Assembly: GCA_910576125.1 (NCBI GenBank)
Contig: CAJTHM010000009.1
Coordinates: 156,468 to 220,467, forward strand
DNA from: Lachnospiraceae bacterium
GTDB lineage: Bacteria > Bacillota > Clostridia > Lachnospirales > Lachnospiraceae
DNA length: 64,000 nt
Reading direction: 5' to 3'
Part shown: positions 29,427-37,199 of the stretch, piece by piece
How positions within the stretch are numbered: the first letter of the stretch is position 1
Layout: each line of letters opens with the position of its first letter
Made by a program: the position numbers and the translations under genes
The notes under the pieces: generated by a model
What the model was told of the DNA's origin: nothing
Database searches by the model: none
What the model saw: only the letters and a program-made list of their open reading frames with translations

Positions 29427-29975
29427 ATGCTGATAAAGCCAAGGGAGATGACATTCCCATCGGGAGAGCGGGTGACAATCAGGAGCGCGGTAGCGGAAGA
29501 TGCGGAGTCTCTGTGCATCCATCGGATGATTACATCATCGGAAACCGATTTCATGGCCAGGTATCCCGAGGAGTGCAATATGGACATAAATGTCATGCAG
29601 GCCAATCTGACGGAAATCGCGGAGAGCCCCAAATGCTATATGGTGACGGCGTTTCTGGAGGAGCGGGTCATCGCGGACCTGGGGGTATCTTATGTCCGCA
29701 GCCATCAGAAATACCGCCACAGGGCATACATGGGCATTTCCATCCAGGAGCGCTACTGCAACCTGGGCCTTGGCAGCATCCTGGTGGAAATCGCGCTGAA
29801 CCAGGCGCGGGAAAACAGATTTGAGCAGATGGAGCTGGGGGCGTTCGCGGACAACGCCCGGGCCATCCGCCTGTATGAGAAATACGGTTTCCGGCAATAT
29901 GGAATCCAGCCCAGGGCATTTAAGCTGAAAGACGGCTCATACCATGACGAAGTGATCATGGTTAAGATGCTGTGA
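29427..29975 (+). CDS. GNAT family N-acetyltransferase
   Basis: An acetyl-CoA dependent N-acetyltransferase of the GNAT fold, about 182 residues. The acetyl-CoA pyrophosphate loop appears as ISIQERYCNLGLGSIL, a Q/RxxGxG/A motif, and the terminal DNARAIRLYEKYGFRQYG segment is the typical GNAT motif B. The ATG at 29427 is preferred over the GTG at 29418, which lies only 2 nt after the AAAGG site. The acceptor substrate is unknown; the group includes RimI-like and small-amine acetylases. Confidence 0.82.
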   Translation: MLIKPREMTFPSGERVTIRSAVAEDAESLCIHRMITSSETDFMARYPEECNMDINVMQANLTEIAESPKCYMVTAFLEERVIADLGVSYVRSHQKYRHRAYMGISIQERYCNLGLGSILVEIALNQARENRFEQMELGAFADNARAIRLYEKYGFRQYGIQPRAFKLKDGSYHDEVIMVKML

Positions 29976-30130
29976 ACCCTTCGTGGGAGTGAACACAGAC
30001 TGGATAGAATGGCTCATGAACTTGTAAATTCCAAAAAAGGATGATAAGCTGAAAGCCAGGTGGAGGACGGCATGGGGCCAAAAAGGCAGAGGAAGACAAA
30101 AAGCCGTGCTCAGAACAGGAGAGAAAGATT

Positions 30131-31288
30131 ATGGAGCATGGGAATCAGGAAATCGGTCTGAAGAAAGGACCTTATCTGCAGTTGCCGGTGAAAGATGGCA
30201 TCACCATTATGTGGGAGACCAGTGAGTCCGTGCCTGGCTATGTCAGGGTGTATCAGGCCACGAACCGGCAGAAGCCTGACCGCAGCCGGCCATGCGGGCA
30301 GTTTTCCTGCGGGGCGGACAGGATGCACAGGGTACAGGTCACAGGGTTAGAAGCCGGGAAGAACTATTGCTATGAACTGGTGTCGGAGGATGGGACGGCC
30401 CTTACGGAATGCTTCCCTTTCTGCACGGCGCCAAAGGAGGATGCGGCAATCCGTTTCGTGCTGACCGCGGAATATGGCGGCAGCAGCGCTCCTGATGGCA
30501 TTTATGCCCGGCCTCTGATTGAGCTGATGGGATATGAGCACCCTGACTTCCTGCTTTCTGTGGGGGACATGGTCAACGACGGAACACAGGAGGAGGCCTG
30601 GAATACCTATATTTTCGGGCCTTTTGCCGCATTGCTGCGCAGCACGTCTTTTTATCCCTGCATCGGGAACCATGAGGTGGGGGACAAGATTGCGAATGGG
30701 CGGCAGCCGGAGATATATGCTTATTACAATCAATATTTTGCCATGCCCCATTACTATTCCTTTGATTACGGTTGTGCCCACTTCTGCGTGTTAGACGCGC
30801 CTAACTTATGCCCTTATGAGGATTTGGTGAGTTACATGCCAAAATTGCCGGAGGACTACAGGGAATCGGAACAGTTCAGATTCCTGGTACAGGACTTGGC
30901 GGCCTGCGATAAGCCCTGGAAATTTGTCGTTTTTCATTATCCGCCGTATACCTCATCCTACGTGGATGTGCCGGCTTTGCAGGTGCTGGCTCCGATTCTG
31001 GAGCAGTATGGGGTGGATATCGTCTTTAACTCCCATGCCATTCTGTATGACCGCTCCCACCCGATTGCCGGAGGGAAAGTCGCACCGGTGGGTGTGCGGT
31101 ATATTCTGGTAGGGGGATTTGAGAAGTTTGACGACTGGTTTCCTCCTAGGCTGAATGGTTTCTCAGCCCGGAGCGTCGGCAACCGGCCCGGTTATGTGCG
31201 GGTTGCGCTCACGCCTTACCGGCTGGAGCTACAGGCAATTGATTATGAGGGGAAGCTGTTTGATGTGCTGAATATAGATAAAAAATGA
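30131..31288 (+). CDS. Purple-acid-phosphatase-like metallophosphoesterase
   Basis: A 385-residue protein with an N-terminal fibronectin-III-like domain (about 10-100) and a C-terminal calcineurin-like phosphoesterase domain, the layout of purple acid phosphatases. GDMVNDG (about 145), GNHE (about 179), FHYPPY (about 267) and SHAILYDRSHP are present. The first metal ligand motif, normally D-x-G/H, reads LTAEYGG, so that Asp seems to be missing. No signal peptide is seen, unusual for this group. Activity may be altered or lost. An AGGAGAGA site precedes the ATG. Confidence 0.75.
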   Translation: MEHGNQEIGLKKGPYLQLPVKDGITIMWETSESVPGYVRVYQATNRQKPDRSRPCGQFSCGADRMHRVQVTGLEAGKNYCYELVSEDGTALTECFPFCTAPKEDAAIRFVLTAEYGGSSAPDGIYARPLIELMGYEHPDFLLSVGDMVNDGTQEEAWNTYIFGPFAALLRSTSFYPCIGNHEVGDKIANGRQPEIYAYYNQYFAMPHYYSFDYGCAHFCVLDAPNLCPYEDLVSYMPKLPEDYRESEQFRFLVQDLAACDKPWKFVVFHYPPYTSSYVDVPALQVLAPILEQYGVDIVFNSHAILYDRSHPIAGGKVAPVGVRYILVGGFEKFDDWFPPRLNGFSARSVGNRPGYVRVALTPYRLELQAIDYEGKLFDVLNIDKK

Positions 31289-31312
31289 TAAAAACCGGGA
31301 CTGGTCGTATAG

Positions 31313-31348
31313 GTGCAGGAAGCAGGGATAGAACGATGCTTCCTGCAC
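31313..31348. repeat. Perfect 12-bp inverted repeat between convergent genes
   Basis: GTGCAGGAAGCA (31313-31324) and its exact complement (31337-31348) with a 12-nt loop, between two genes that converge. No T run follows on either strand, so it may be a rho-independent-like brake or only a structural hairpin. Confidence 0.6.
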
Positions 31349-31372
31349 TGCGGGGAGTTTCATTTGCGGATG

Positions 31373-33001
31373 TTATGCTTCCGTCATATAAGGATAAGCG
31401 ATGGCGCTGGAGGGGCAGAAGCTCTCTTTCACCGTGTGCGCGCTGACCCAGCGGATCATGTTCAGGGCCGTGCCCGCCTTGTCATTGGTGCCGGAAGCCC
31501 TGGCACCGCCGAAAGGCTGCTGTCCAACCACTGCGCCGGTACATTTGTCGTTTATGTAGAAGTTGCCGGAGGCGTTGCGGAGCGCCCGCTCCATTTTCAC
31601 GATGACCTCTCTGTCCTGTGCGAAGATAGCGCCGGTGAGAGCATAAGGAGAAGCGCTGTCGCAGATGGCCAGGGTCTCGTCCAGCTTGTCGTCCTCATAT
31701 ACATAGATGGAGACGATAGGCCCGAAAATCTCTTTTACCATGGACTCGCAGGTAGGCGTCTTACAGCGGATAATCGTAGGCTGCACGAACCAGCCCTTGC
31801 TGTCGTCATAAGTGCCCCCGGCCACGAACTCGCACTCCGGCGAAGCGGCAGCTCTGTCGATATAGCCCTTGCAGGTCTCAAAGGAAGCCTTGTCGATGAC
31901 AGCCGCCATAAAGGTATCGAACTCCTGTACATCGCCCACTTTCAGAGTGGCAGTCTGCTCTTTCAGGCGCTTCTCCACCACCGGCCAGATGCTGGCGGGC
32001 ACGAAAGCACGGGAACAGGCAGAGCACTTCTGTCCCTGGTACTCAAAGGAGCCCCTGACGATAGCGGCCACTAAAGGCTCGATATCTGCGGTATTGTGGG
32101 CGAAGATGAAGTCCTTGCCGCCGGTCTCGCCCACCAGTCTGGGATAATTGGCATAGGACGCGATATTCTCGCCCACCTGTTTCCAGACGCTTTGGAAGAC
32201 GCCGGTGGAGCCGGTGAAATGGAATCCCGCCATCTTGGGATGGCTTACCACATATTTGGACATATCGCCTCCGGCACAGGGCACGAAATTGATGACCCCT
32301 GCGGGCAGGCCGCACCACTGCAGCAGTTTCATATAGTAATAATTGGACAATACAGCCGTGCGGGAGGGTTTCCACAGGGCCACGTTGCCTACGATGGCCG
32401 GTGCAGTGGGAAGATTTCCGCCGATGGAGGTGAAGTTGAAGGGAGAGATGGCACAGATGAAGCCGTCCAAGGGCCTGTAATCCTGTCTGTTCCAGATGCC
32501 GTCGCTGCTGGCGGGCTGGTCCTTGAAGATTTCCTGTGCCGCCCAGACACCGAAGCGAAGGAAGTCGGCCAGCTCAGCGATGTCGATCTCTGCCTGGAAC
32601 ACGGTCTTGGACTGGCCCAGCATGGTGGAGGCGTTCAGCACCTGGCGGTAAGAGCCGGTAATCATGTCGGCAGCCTTCAGGAAGATGGCGGAGCGGTGCT
32701 CCCAGGGCATGGCCTCCCACGCGTCCTTGGCTTCCAGAGCGGCATCAATGGCCATCTTCAGTTCTTTCTCCCCGGCCATTGCGCACTCTGCGATGACATG
32801 ATTGTGGTCGTGCGGCATGGTGACGGAAATGGTCTCCTCCGTCCAGATTTCCTTGCCGCCGATGATCAGGGGAATCTTGACCACTTCGGCGGACTGCTTT
32901 GCCAGCTCCGCTTTCAGCGCGGCGCGCTCGGGACTGCCGGGCAGATATCCCTTGAAAGGATCGTTGGCCGGTTTCTGAATCGTGAAATATGCATTTGGCA
33001 T
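31373..33001 (-). CDS. pruA: L-glutamate gamma-semialdehyde (1-pyrroline-5-carboxylate) dehydrogenase
   Basis: Oxidises glutamate semialdehyde/P5C to glutamate with NAD+, the last step of proline breakdown. The protein has 542 residues, the stand-alone P5CDH type. It shows the aldehyde dehydrogenase motifs: ISPFNFTSIGGN and NVALWKPS (cofactor), FTGSTGVF, the catalytic Glu in VGETGGKDFIF, and the catalytic Cys in EYQGQKCSACSR (about 326). A strong GGAGGT site and a promoter lie just upstream. The decayed hydroxyproline dehydratase 5 kb away would have made P5C, so both may belong to one amino-acid use theme; that is inference. Confidence 0.93.
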   Translation of the reverse strand: MPNAYFTIQKPANDPFKGYLPGSPERAALKAELAKQSAEVVKIPLIIGGKEIWTEETISVTMPHDHNHVIAECAMAGEKELKMAIDAALEAKDAWEAMPWEHRSAIFLKAADMITGSYRQVLNASTMLGQSKTVFQAEIDIAELADFLRFGVWAAQEIFKDQPASSDGIWNRQDYRPLDGFICAISPFNFTSIGGNLPTAPAIVGNVALWKPSRTAVLSNYYYMKLLQWCGLPAGVINFVPCAGGDMSKYVVSHPKMAGFHFTGSTGVFQSVWKQVGENIASYANYPRLVGETGGKDFIFAHNTADIEPLVAAIVRGSFEYQGQKCSACSRAFVPASIWPVVEKRLKEQTATLKVGDVQEFDTFMAAVIDKASFETCKGYIDRAAASPECEFVAGGTYDDSKGWFVQPTIIRCKTPTCESMVKEIFGPIVSIYVYEDDKLDETLAICDSASPYALTGAIFAQDREVIVKMERALRNASGNFYINDKCTGAVVGQQPFGGARASGTNDKAGTALNMIRWVSAHTVKESFCPSSAIAYPYMTEA

Positions 33002-33051
33002 TGGGTTGTACCTCCTTGTTTGATGATTGATGTATGTGCAATTCTGTTTTT

Positions 33052-33079
33052 AGTATACTATGGGTGTTTTTAGTGTCAA
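33052..33079 (-). promoter_or_regulatory. Sigma-A promoter for the P5C dehydrogenase gene
   Basis: On the minus strand TTGACA (33074-33079), 16-nt spacer, TATACT (33052-33057), about 50 bp before the start codon. Confidence 0.8.
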
Positions 33080-33110
33080 GAATGGGGAATGTCCCGAGCT
33101 TATAAACCTA

Positions 33111-33548
33111 TCAAGGATTATCCAAAATGTTTTTTTGCCTGTAAATCTCTTTTAAATCGTCAATAGCCATCTCCGAATCAAAAGTATGGAATCCAAGCCA
33201 GCATTCATTCATTGTCCTGGCATCAGCAATTTTATAGATATCGCGACTATATTCATTTGTGTAATAATGCCAATAGCGATAGAGATATCCTGTCCAATAC
33301 ATTACCTCCAGGGGATAAGTCGCACCGGCCTTTTTCAGGCCATGTACTTCATCGTTCAATTCTTCCAGAAGATACTCTTCACCGACCCATTGCAGTCTGT
33401 CATAGACATCATCAAGAGCCGCCGCCGTTTTGCTGTTCATAAAGGATTCTATAAAGAAAGGGCAGTCCAGATCGGCTTTCTGTGCCAGTTCAAACAATCG
33501 GCCCTGTATATCACAAAGCTGTCGTTTTTCAAGTGTAAGATACTCCAT
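33111..33548 (-). CDS. Hypothetical protein (small, aromatic-rich)
   Basis: A 145-residue soluble protein. I cannot name its family with confidence. Features are a helical N-terminal half with CPFFIESFMNSKTAAALDD, an acidic WVGEEYLLEELNDE stretch, and a central cluster of aromatic residues (YWTGYLYRYWHYY). Proteins of this look often sit beside small DUF3791/DUF3990-type genes in Clostridia and may act as antitoxin-like partners, but no such partner is seen here, so it may be an orphan. The ATG at 33548 is preferred over GTG at 33557 since AGGTG lies 6 nt upstream. It is tail-to-head upstream of pruA's promoter on the same strand. Confidence 0.6.
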   Translation of the reverse strand: MEYLTLEKRQLCDIQGRLFELAQKADLDCPFFIESFMNSKTAAALDDVYDRLQWVGEEYLLEELNDEVHGLKKAGATYPLEVMYWTGYLYRYWHYYTNEYSRDIYKIADARTMNECWLGFHTFDSEMAIDDLKEIYRQKNILDNP

Positions 33549-33828
33549 TTTATTCACCTGCCTCTAATATTTCATCAAAGAACCGGCCCTCCCGGCGATA
33601 TTTCCGGCAGGAATCGCAATACAGCTAACATGCCAATAAAAAATCGCAGTTACCGGGGTGGTATTCAACTGCCGGATGAATTCTTTGCACGGATTCCCTC
33701 TCTGCGTTATTGCGCTTTGCGTTTTCTTATATTAGGATAAATATGTAACATGTACCGATTCGAAAAAAGGTAAACAGATAATATATCGTATATAATATAG
33801 TTAATCAGGAAAGAGAAAGGCGGCAGAC

Positions 33829-34662
33829 ATGGAGCATCTGAAAACAGGAGAAGTCATCAGCAAAAGGCGAAAAGAGCTGGGCCTGACACAGAACCAGCTG
33901 GCACAGTCCCTGAACATTTCATTCCAGGCGGTCTCGAAATGGGAGAACAATTCTGCCTATCCCGACATCGAAATGCTGCCGAAGCTGGCGGCAGCGCTCC
34001 ACACCACAGTGGACGCCCTGCTGGGCTACAGGAGCGTGGTGACGGACTATGACAGGCGGTACGAGACGGAAGAGTATTACTGGGGGCTTTTGCCCAACCG
34101 CATCTGCTATGATATCATGAAGATTCTTCCCCCCATAAAGCCCTACCGGGTGCTGGACATCGGCTGCGGGGAGGGGAAGGACGCGGTCTTTCTGGCGAAA
34201 TGCGGATACGCCGTGACCGCTTTCGATATCTCCGAACAGGGGATTGAAAAGGCGAAACGGCTTGCGGAGCACAACAAAGTGGGCGTGAGATTTTTCAAGG
34301 CTGACATATCGGACTATGATCCGGATATGGAATATGACATCATTTTCTGCAGCGGCATGCTTCACTTCATCCCCCGGCCCGGAAGAAAGGAACTCTGTGA
34401 AAGGCTGAAAGCGCATACCGCGGAGAACGGCATCAATGCCCTGAATGTGTTCGTCCGGAAACCCTTCATCACTCGCTCCTGGGATAACCCGGAGGATGAG
34501 AAACTGCGCCATCCCTGGTATTCCGGGGAACTGTTCGGCTATTACCATGAATGGCTGTTCCATATCTGCAGGGAGGAGGTCTTCGACTGCAACAGCGGCG
34601 GCGTCCCTCATAAGCATTGTATGGATACTTTGATTGGCCAGAAAACCATGCACCTTTCGTAA
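33829..34662 (+). CDS. XRE-family regulator fused to a class I SAM methyltransferase
   Basis: A 277-residue two-domain protein. Residues about 8-65 form a Cro/cI helix-turn-helix (KELGLTQNQLAQSL, then SFQAVSKWENN). Residues about 80-265 form a Rossmann methyltransferase with motif I LDIGCGEGKDAVFLAK and the acidic motif II in TAFDIS, closest in look to TehB/UbiE-like enzymes. The fusion suggests a self-regulated or DNA-tethered methyltransferase of unknown substrate. The next gene encodes a similar methyltransferase without the HTH domain. AAAGGCGG precedes the ATG; an AT-rich TATAAT-like promoter lies in the 60 bases upstream. Confidence 0.82.
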   Translation: MEHLKTGEVISKRRKELGLTQNQLAQSLNISFQAVSKWENNSAYPDIEMLPKLAAALHTTVDALLGYRSVVTDYDRRYETEEYYWGLLPNRICYDIMKILPPIKPYRVLDIGCGEGKDAVFLAKCGYAVTAFDISEQGIEKAKRLAEHNKVGVRFFKADISDYDPDMEYDIIFCSGMLHFIPRPGRKELCERLKAHTAENGINALNVFVRKPFITRSWDNPEDEKLRHPWYSGELFGYYHEWLFHICREEVFDCNSGGVPHKHCMDTLIGQKTMHLS

Positions 34663-34738
34663 AAGTCGTTTCTGCTACTGACGAGTTCATTGCGGAGGTC
34701 AAGAAAGAATATGGAATACATGAAAGGAGAGTGCAAGT

Positions 34739-35347
34739 ATGCCAGAGCATCCGTTTTGGGAACGGACTTATGCAGATAACGATGTTTCCACATTTTCCAA
34801 AGGGCCAACCGTAGACATCGACGAATTTTATCCCTTTTTTCCGCAGAATGCCTCCGTGCTGGACGTGGGCTGTGGAGAGGGCCGGAATTCTGTTTTCATG
34901 GCCGGTCTGGGACATCAGGTGGATGCTTTCGACATCTCTGCGGCCGGAGTTGAAAAGGCCGTAAGGATTGCCTGTTCTCTGAGTCTTTCAGTCAACTTTT
35001 TCTGTTGTGACCTGGGAGAATTTATCTTTGAAAAAAAGTATGACATCATCTTATCCCACGGTGTCCTCCATCTGCCGCCGAAGCAGGTCAGGGACCGGTT
35101 CATCGCAAAAATGCAAAAACACACCAAGCCCGGCGGCTATAATGTCATCGGCGTCTTCACCGACAGGCTGCCTGCTACGCCTGACAATGCTCCCTTTACC
35201 CACAGCCTTTTTGCCGTAGGGGAACTGCCTCTGAAATATAAGGACTGGGAAATCGTCCGTCATCAGGAAGGGACGTTTACGGATACCCACCCCGGCGGGA
35301 TACATCATGAACATGCCTATGAGAGAATCATTGCCAGGCGGCAGTAA
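34739..35347 (+). CDS. Class I SAM-dependent methyltransferase (TehB-like)
   Basis: A 202-residue methyltransferase. Motif I is LDVGCGEGRNSVFMAGLG, followed by VDAFDIS and the motif IV region YDIILSHGVLHLPP. It resembles the methyltransferase half of the upstream XRE fusion over its whole length and ends with a similar HPGGIHHEHAYERI segment, so the two are paralogues. AAGGAGAG lies about 9 nt before the ATG. The substrate is unknown. TehB-type enzymes act on tellurite, selenite or small thiols, but nothing here selects among these. Confidence 0.83.
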   Translation: MPEHPFWERTYADNDVSTFSKGPTVDIDEFYPFFPQNASVLDVGCGEGRNSVFMAGLGHQVDAFDISAAGVEKAVRIACSLSLSVNFFCCDLGEFIFEKKYDIILSHGVLHLPPKQVRDRFIAKMQKHTKPGGYNVIGVFTDRLPATPDNAPFTHSLFAVGELPLKYKDWEIVRHQEGTFTDTHPGGIHHEHAYERIIARRQ

Positions 35348-35422
35348 AATCTTACGTCTGGCAATGGAGTCTCCCGTCTCCGGCATGAAACATAATTGTC
35401 AAGACCTTATTCCAATCATAAC

Positions 35423-36400
35423 TCAGGACATCAGCTCCAGAACAATGTCCTTGATGAAGTCGCTGTCCAGATATTCCAGCATATCTTCGACGGACTCGCC
35501 CTTTTTGATTTTACGCTTAGCCAGCTCACCCAGCTGGTCTTCCTCCATGTACTCGTAGAACGAATTTACGGACTTGCCCTGTTCATACAGAAGCAAGGCC
35601 AACTCGCCGATGTAGTCCTCTTCCAGGTATTCCAGCATGTCATCAATGGACTCGCCCTTTTTAGCCTTGCACCTGGCCAGTTCGCCCAGCTGATCTTCCT
35701 CCATGTACTCGTAGAACGAATTTACGGACTTGCCCTGTTCATACAGCAGCAAGGCCAGTTCTCCGAGATAATCCTCCTCCAGATACTCCAGCATGTCATC
35801 AATGGACTCGCCTTTTTTAACCTTGCGTCTGGCCAGTTCGCTCAGCTGGTCTTCCTCCATGTAGTCATAGTACGAATCCACAGGCCTGCCCTGCTCATAC
35901 AGAAGCAAGGCCAGTTCTCCGAGATAATCCTCCTCCAGATATTCCAGCATATCGTCAATGGATTCGCCCTTTTTGACCTTGCGCTCCGCCACTTCCCTCA
36001 GCGCGTCATCGTCCAGATACGGATAAAAAATATTTATATTGTCACCGTTTTTCAACAGCATGCTGTTGGCGATTTTCTCGACCTGATCCGGTTTCAGCAC
36101 GGGAACGGCGGCTTCCAGTTCCTCTCTGGACACCTCATTATTCTCCACATATTCCTGAAGACCATCTTTCATGGCGGAATGCAGAAGTTCTGATTTTTCC
36201 TCCAGGAGTTCGTCCACAGAGCATCCGAACAGAGACGCCAGCTGGGGCAGCTTTGAGATATCCGGCATGCTGTTGCCCCTTTCCCAGTTGGAGACAGCCT
36301 GAAAGCTCACGTTCATTTTATCAGCCAATTCCGTCTGAGTCATGTTCTGCGCTTTCCTCAATGCCACGATTTTTCTGCCGACCTGCTTCATGTTAAACAT
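35423..36400 (-). CDS. XRE-family regulator with tandem 52-residue helical repeats
   Basis: A 325-residue protein. Residues about 5-62 are a Cro/cI helix-turn-helix (MTQTELADKMNVSFQAVSNW). Residues about 75-140 are a helical linker. From about 140 to the end there are about three and a half copies of a 52-residue unit with KKGESIDDMLEYLEED and ELALLLYEQGKSV segments, forming two-helix hairpins like a HEAT-type solenoid. The ATG at 36400 is preferred over an in-frame start at 36577 because GAGGAG lies just upstream. The target genes and the ligand of the repeat domain are unknown. It converges with the methyltransferase gene. Confidence 0.8.
   Translation of the reverse strand: MFNMKQVGRKIVALRKAQNMTQTELADKMNVSFQAVSNWERGNSMPDISKLPQLASLFGCSVDELLEEKSELLHSAMKDGLQEYVENNEVSREELEAAVPVLKPDQVEKIANSMLLKNGDNINIFYPYLDDDALREVAERKVKKGESIDDMLEYLEEDYLGELALLLYEQGRPVDSYYDYMEEDQLSELARRKVKKGESIDDMLEYLEEDYLGELALLLYEQGKSVNSFYEYMEEDQLGELARCKAKKGESIDDMLEYLEEDYIGELALLLYEQGKSVNSFYEYMEEDQLGELAKRKIKKGESVEDMLEYLDSDFIKDIVLELMS
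35450..36010 (-). repeat. 156-bp in-frame tandem repeats in the XRE regulator
   Basis: The phrase A-T-A/G-CTCCAGCAT recurs at 35471, 35627, 35783 and 35939, exactly 156 bp apart. The neighbouring copies share long identical blocks, for instance the CGTAGAACGAATTTACGGAC block near 35552 and 35708. They encode the 52-residue repeats. Confidence 0.92.
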
Positions 36401-36582
36401 AGTTTTTCTCCTCTCATTTTCGTCATTTTCGGAAAAAGCTTTTTCTGAAATGATTGTAGCACGGATACGCCGATTCCGGCTATAAAGAAATAATTGAATT
36501 TCAGATTCCGCCCGATATCTGGCAGTTCTGGCAAATTCAAGCGTTCCTTGAATCAAAAAGGGGGTAAAAACCAGCAAAATGC

Positions 36583-36611
36583 TTTACAAATGCTATGATG
36601 TAGAGTATATT
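36583..36611 (+). promoter_or_regulatory. Sigma-A promoter for the toxin-antitoxin pair
   Basis: TTTACA (36583-36588), 17-nt spacer, TATATT (36606-36611), about 30 bp before the antitoxin start. Autorepression by the antitoxin would be expected here from the family. Confidence 0.7.
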
Positions 36612-36640
36612 AATAACATCAAAAAGGAAGAGGTGATATG

Positions 36641-36892
36641 ATGGCTCAAATTAGTTTACGGGTAGAGGATGATGTAAAGAAGATGGCAGAACAAGCTTGT
36701 GCCGATATTGGAATGTCTTTATCTACGGCTATTAATATTTATCTTAAAAAACTGGGACGAGAGAAGAGGATACCATTTGAAGTGGGTGTAGATCCTTTTT
36801 ATTCGCAGGAAAATATGACCAGGCTGAAGGAATCAATAGCACAAATGGAAGCTACAGGGGGGACAGTACACGAGGTGAACATTGATGATTAA
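36641..36892 (+). CDS. RelB/DinJ family antitoxin
   Basis: An 83-residue antitoxin. The N-terminal ribbon-helix-helix (AQISLRVEDDVKKMAEQAC, then IGMSLSTAINIYL) binds DNA and is the RelB/DinJ pattern. The C-terminal 30 acidic residues would wrap the toxin. GAGGTG precedes ATG codons at 36638 and 36641. The gene overlaps the toxin start by 8 bp, as is usual. The base composition is clearly more AT-rich than the flanks, consistent with recent gain. Confidence 0.9.
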   Translation: MAQISLRVEDDVKKMAEQACADIGMSLSTAINIYLKKLGREKRIPFEVGVDPFYSQENMTRLKESIAQMEATGGTVHEVNIDD

Positions 36893-37148
36893 GTCGTGGT
36901 CTGATGCGGCATGGGAAGATTTTGAATATTGGATGAAGCAGGACAAGAAAACGTTAAGAAGGATTCTTCAGCTGCTGAAAGATATTGACCGTAATGGATA
37001 TGACGGAATAGGTAAGCCGGAAAGGTTAAGTGGTGACCTGGCAGCTTATTGGAGTCGGCGGATAGATGATGCGAATCGCATTGTTTATCGTATAGAAGAT
37101 AATACGATAAAGATTGTTCAATGTGGTTCTCATTATAGAGATAAGTAA
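36885..37148 (+). CDS. YoeB/Txe family mRNA-interferase toxin
   Basis: An 87-residue ribosome-dependent endoribonuclease of the RelE/YoeB fold. The typical catalytic set is present: Glu in GKPERLSGDLAAYWSRRI, Arg in DANRIVYRI, and the terminal CGSHYRDK with the His-Tyr pair. The ATG at 36885 lies inside the antitoxin's last codons (overlap ATTGATGATTAA), with GAGGTG upstream. Expected role is growth arrest on antitoxin loss, giving plasmid- or island-style maintenance. A bidirectional terminator follows. Confidence 0.92.
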   Translation: MIKSWSDAAWEDFEYWMKQDKKTLRRILQLLKDIDRNGYDGIGKPERLSGDLAAYWSRRIDDANRIVYRIEDNTIKIVQCGSHYRDK

Positions 37149-37167
37149 GAGTGGATTTATACAGAAA

Positions 37168-37193
37168 AACAGCGCGGCCAATGCCGCGCTGTT
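37168..37193. terminator. Bidirectional terminator between yoeB and the glycyl radical gene
   Basis: A perfect 11-bp stem AACAGCGCGGC (37168-37178), CAAT loop and its complement (37183-37193), followed by TTT on the plus strand and preceded by GAAAAAC, so AAAAA/TTTTT flanks both sides of two convergent genes. Confidence 0.85.
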
Positions 37194-37199
37194 TCCCAA

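Noticed and set aside
34617..34740. Short frame reading FDWPENHAPFVKVVSATDEF between the two methyltransferase genes
   Set aside because: It looks protein-like for about 40 codons but overlaps the end of one gene and the ribosome binding site of the next; too short to call, possibly a remnant.
35450..36010. Evenly spaced repeats considered as a CRISPR array
   Set aside because: The period is 156 bp, the repeats are contiguous and in frame within an XRE protein, and no spacers or cas genes are present.
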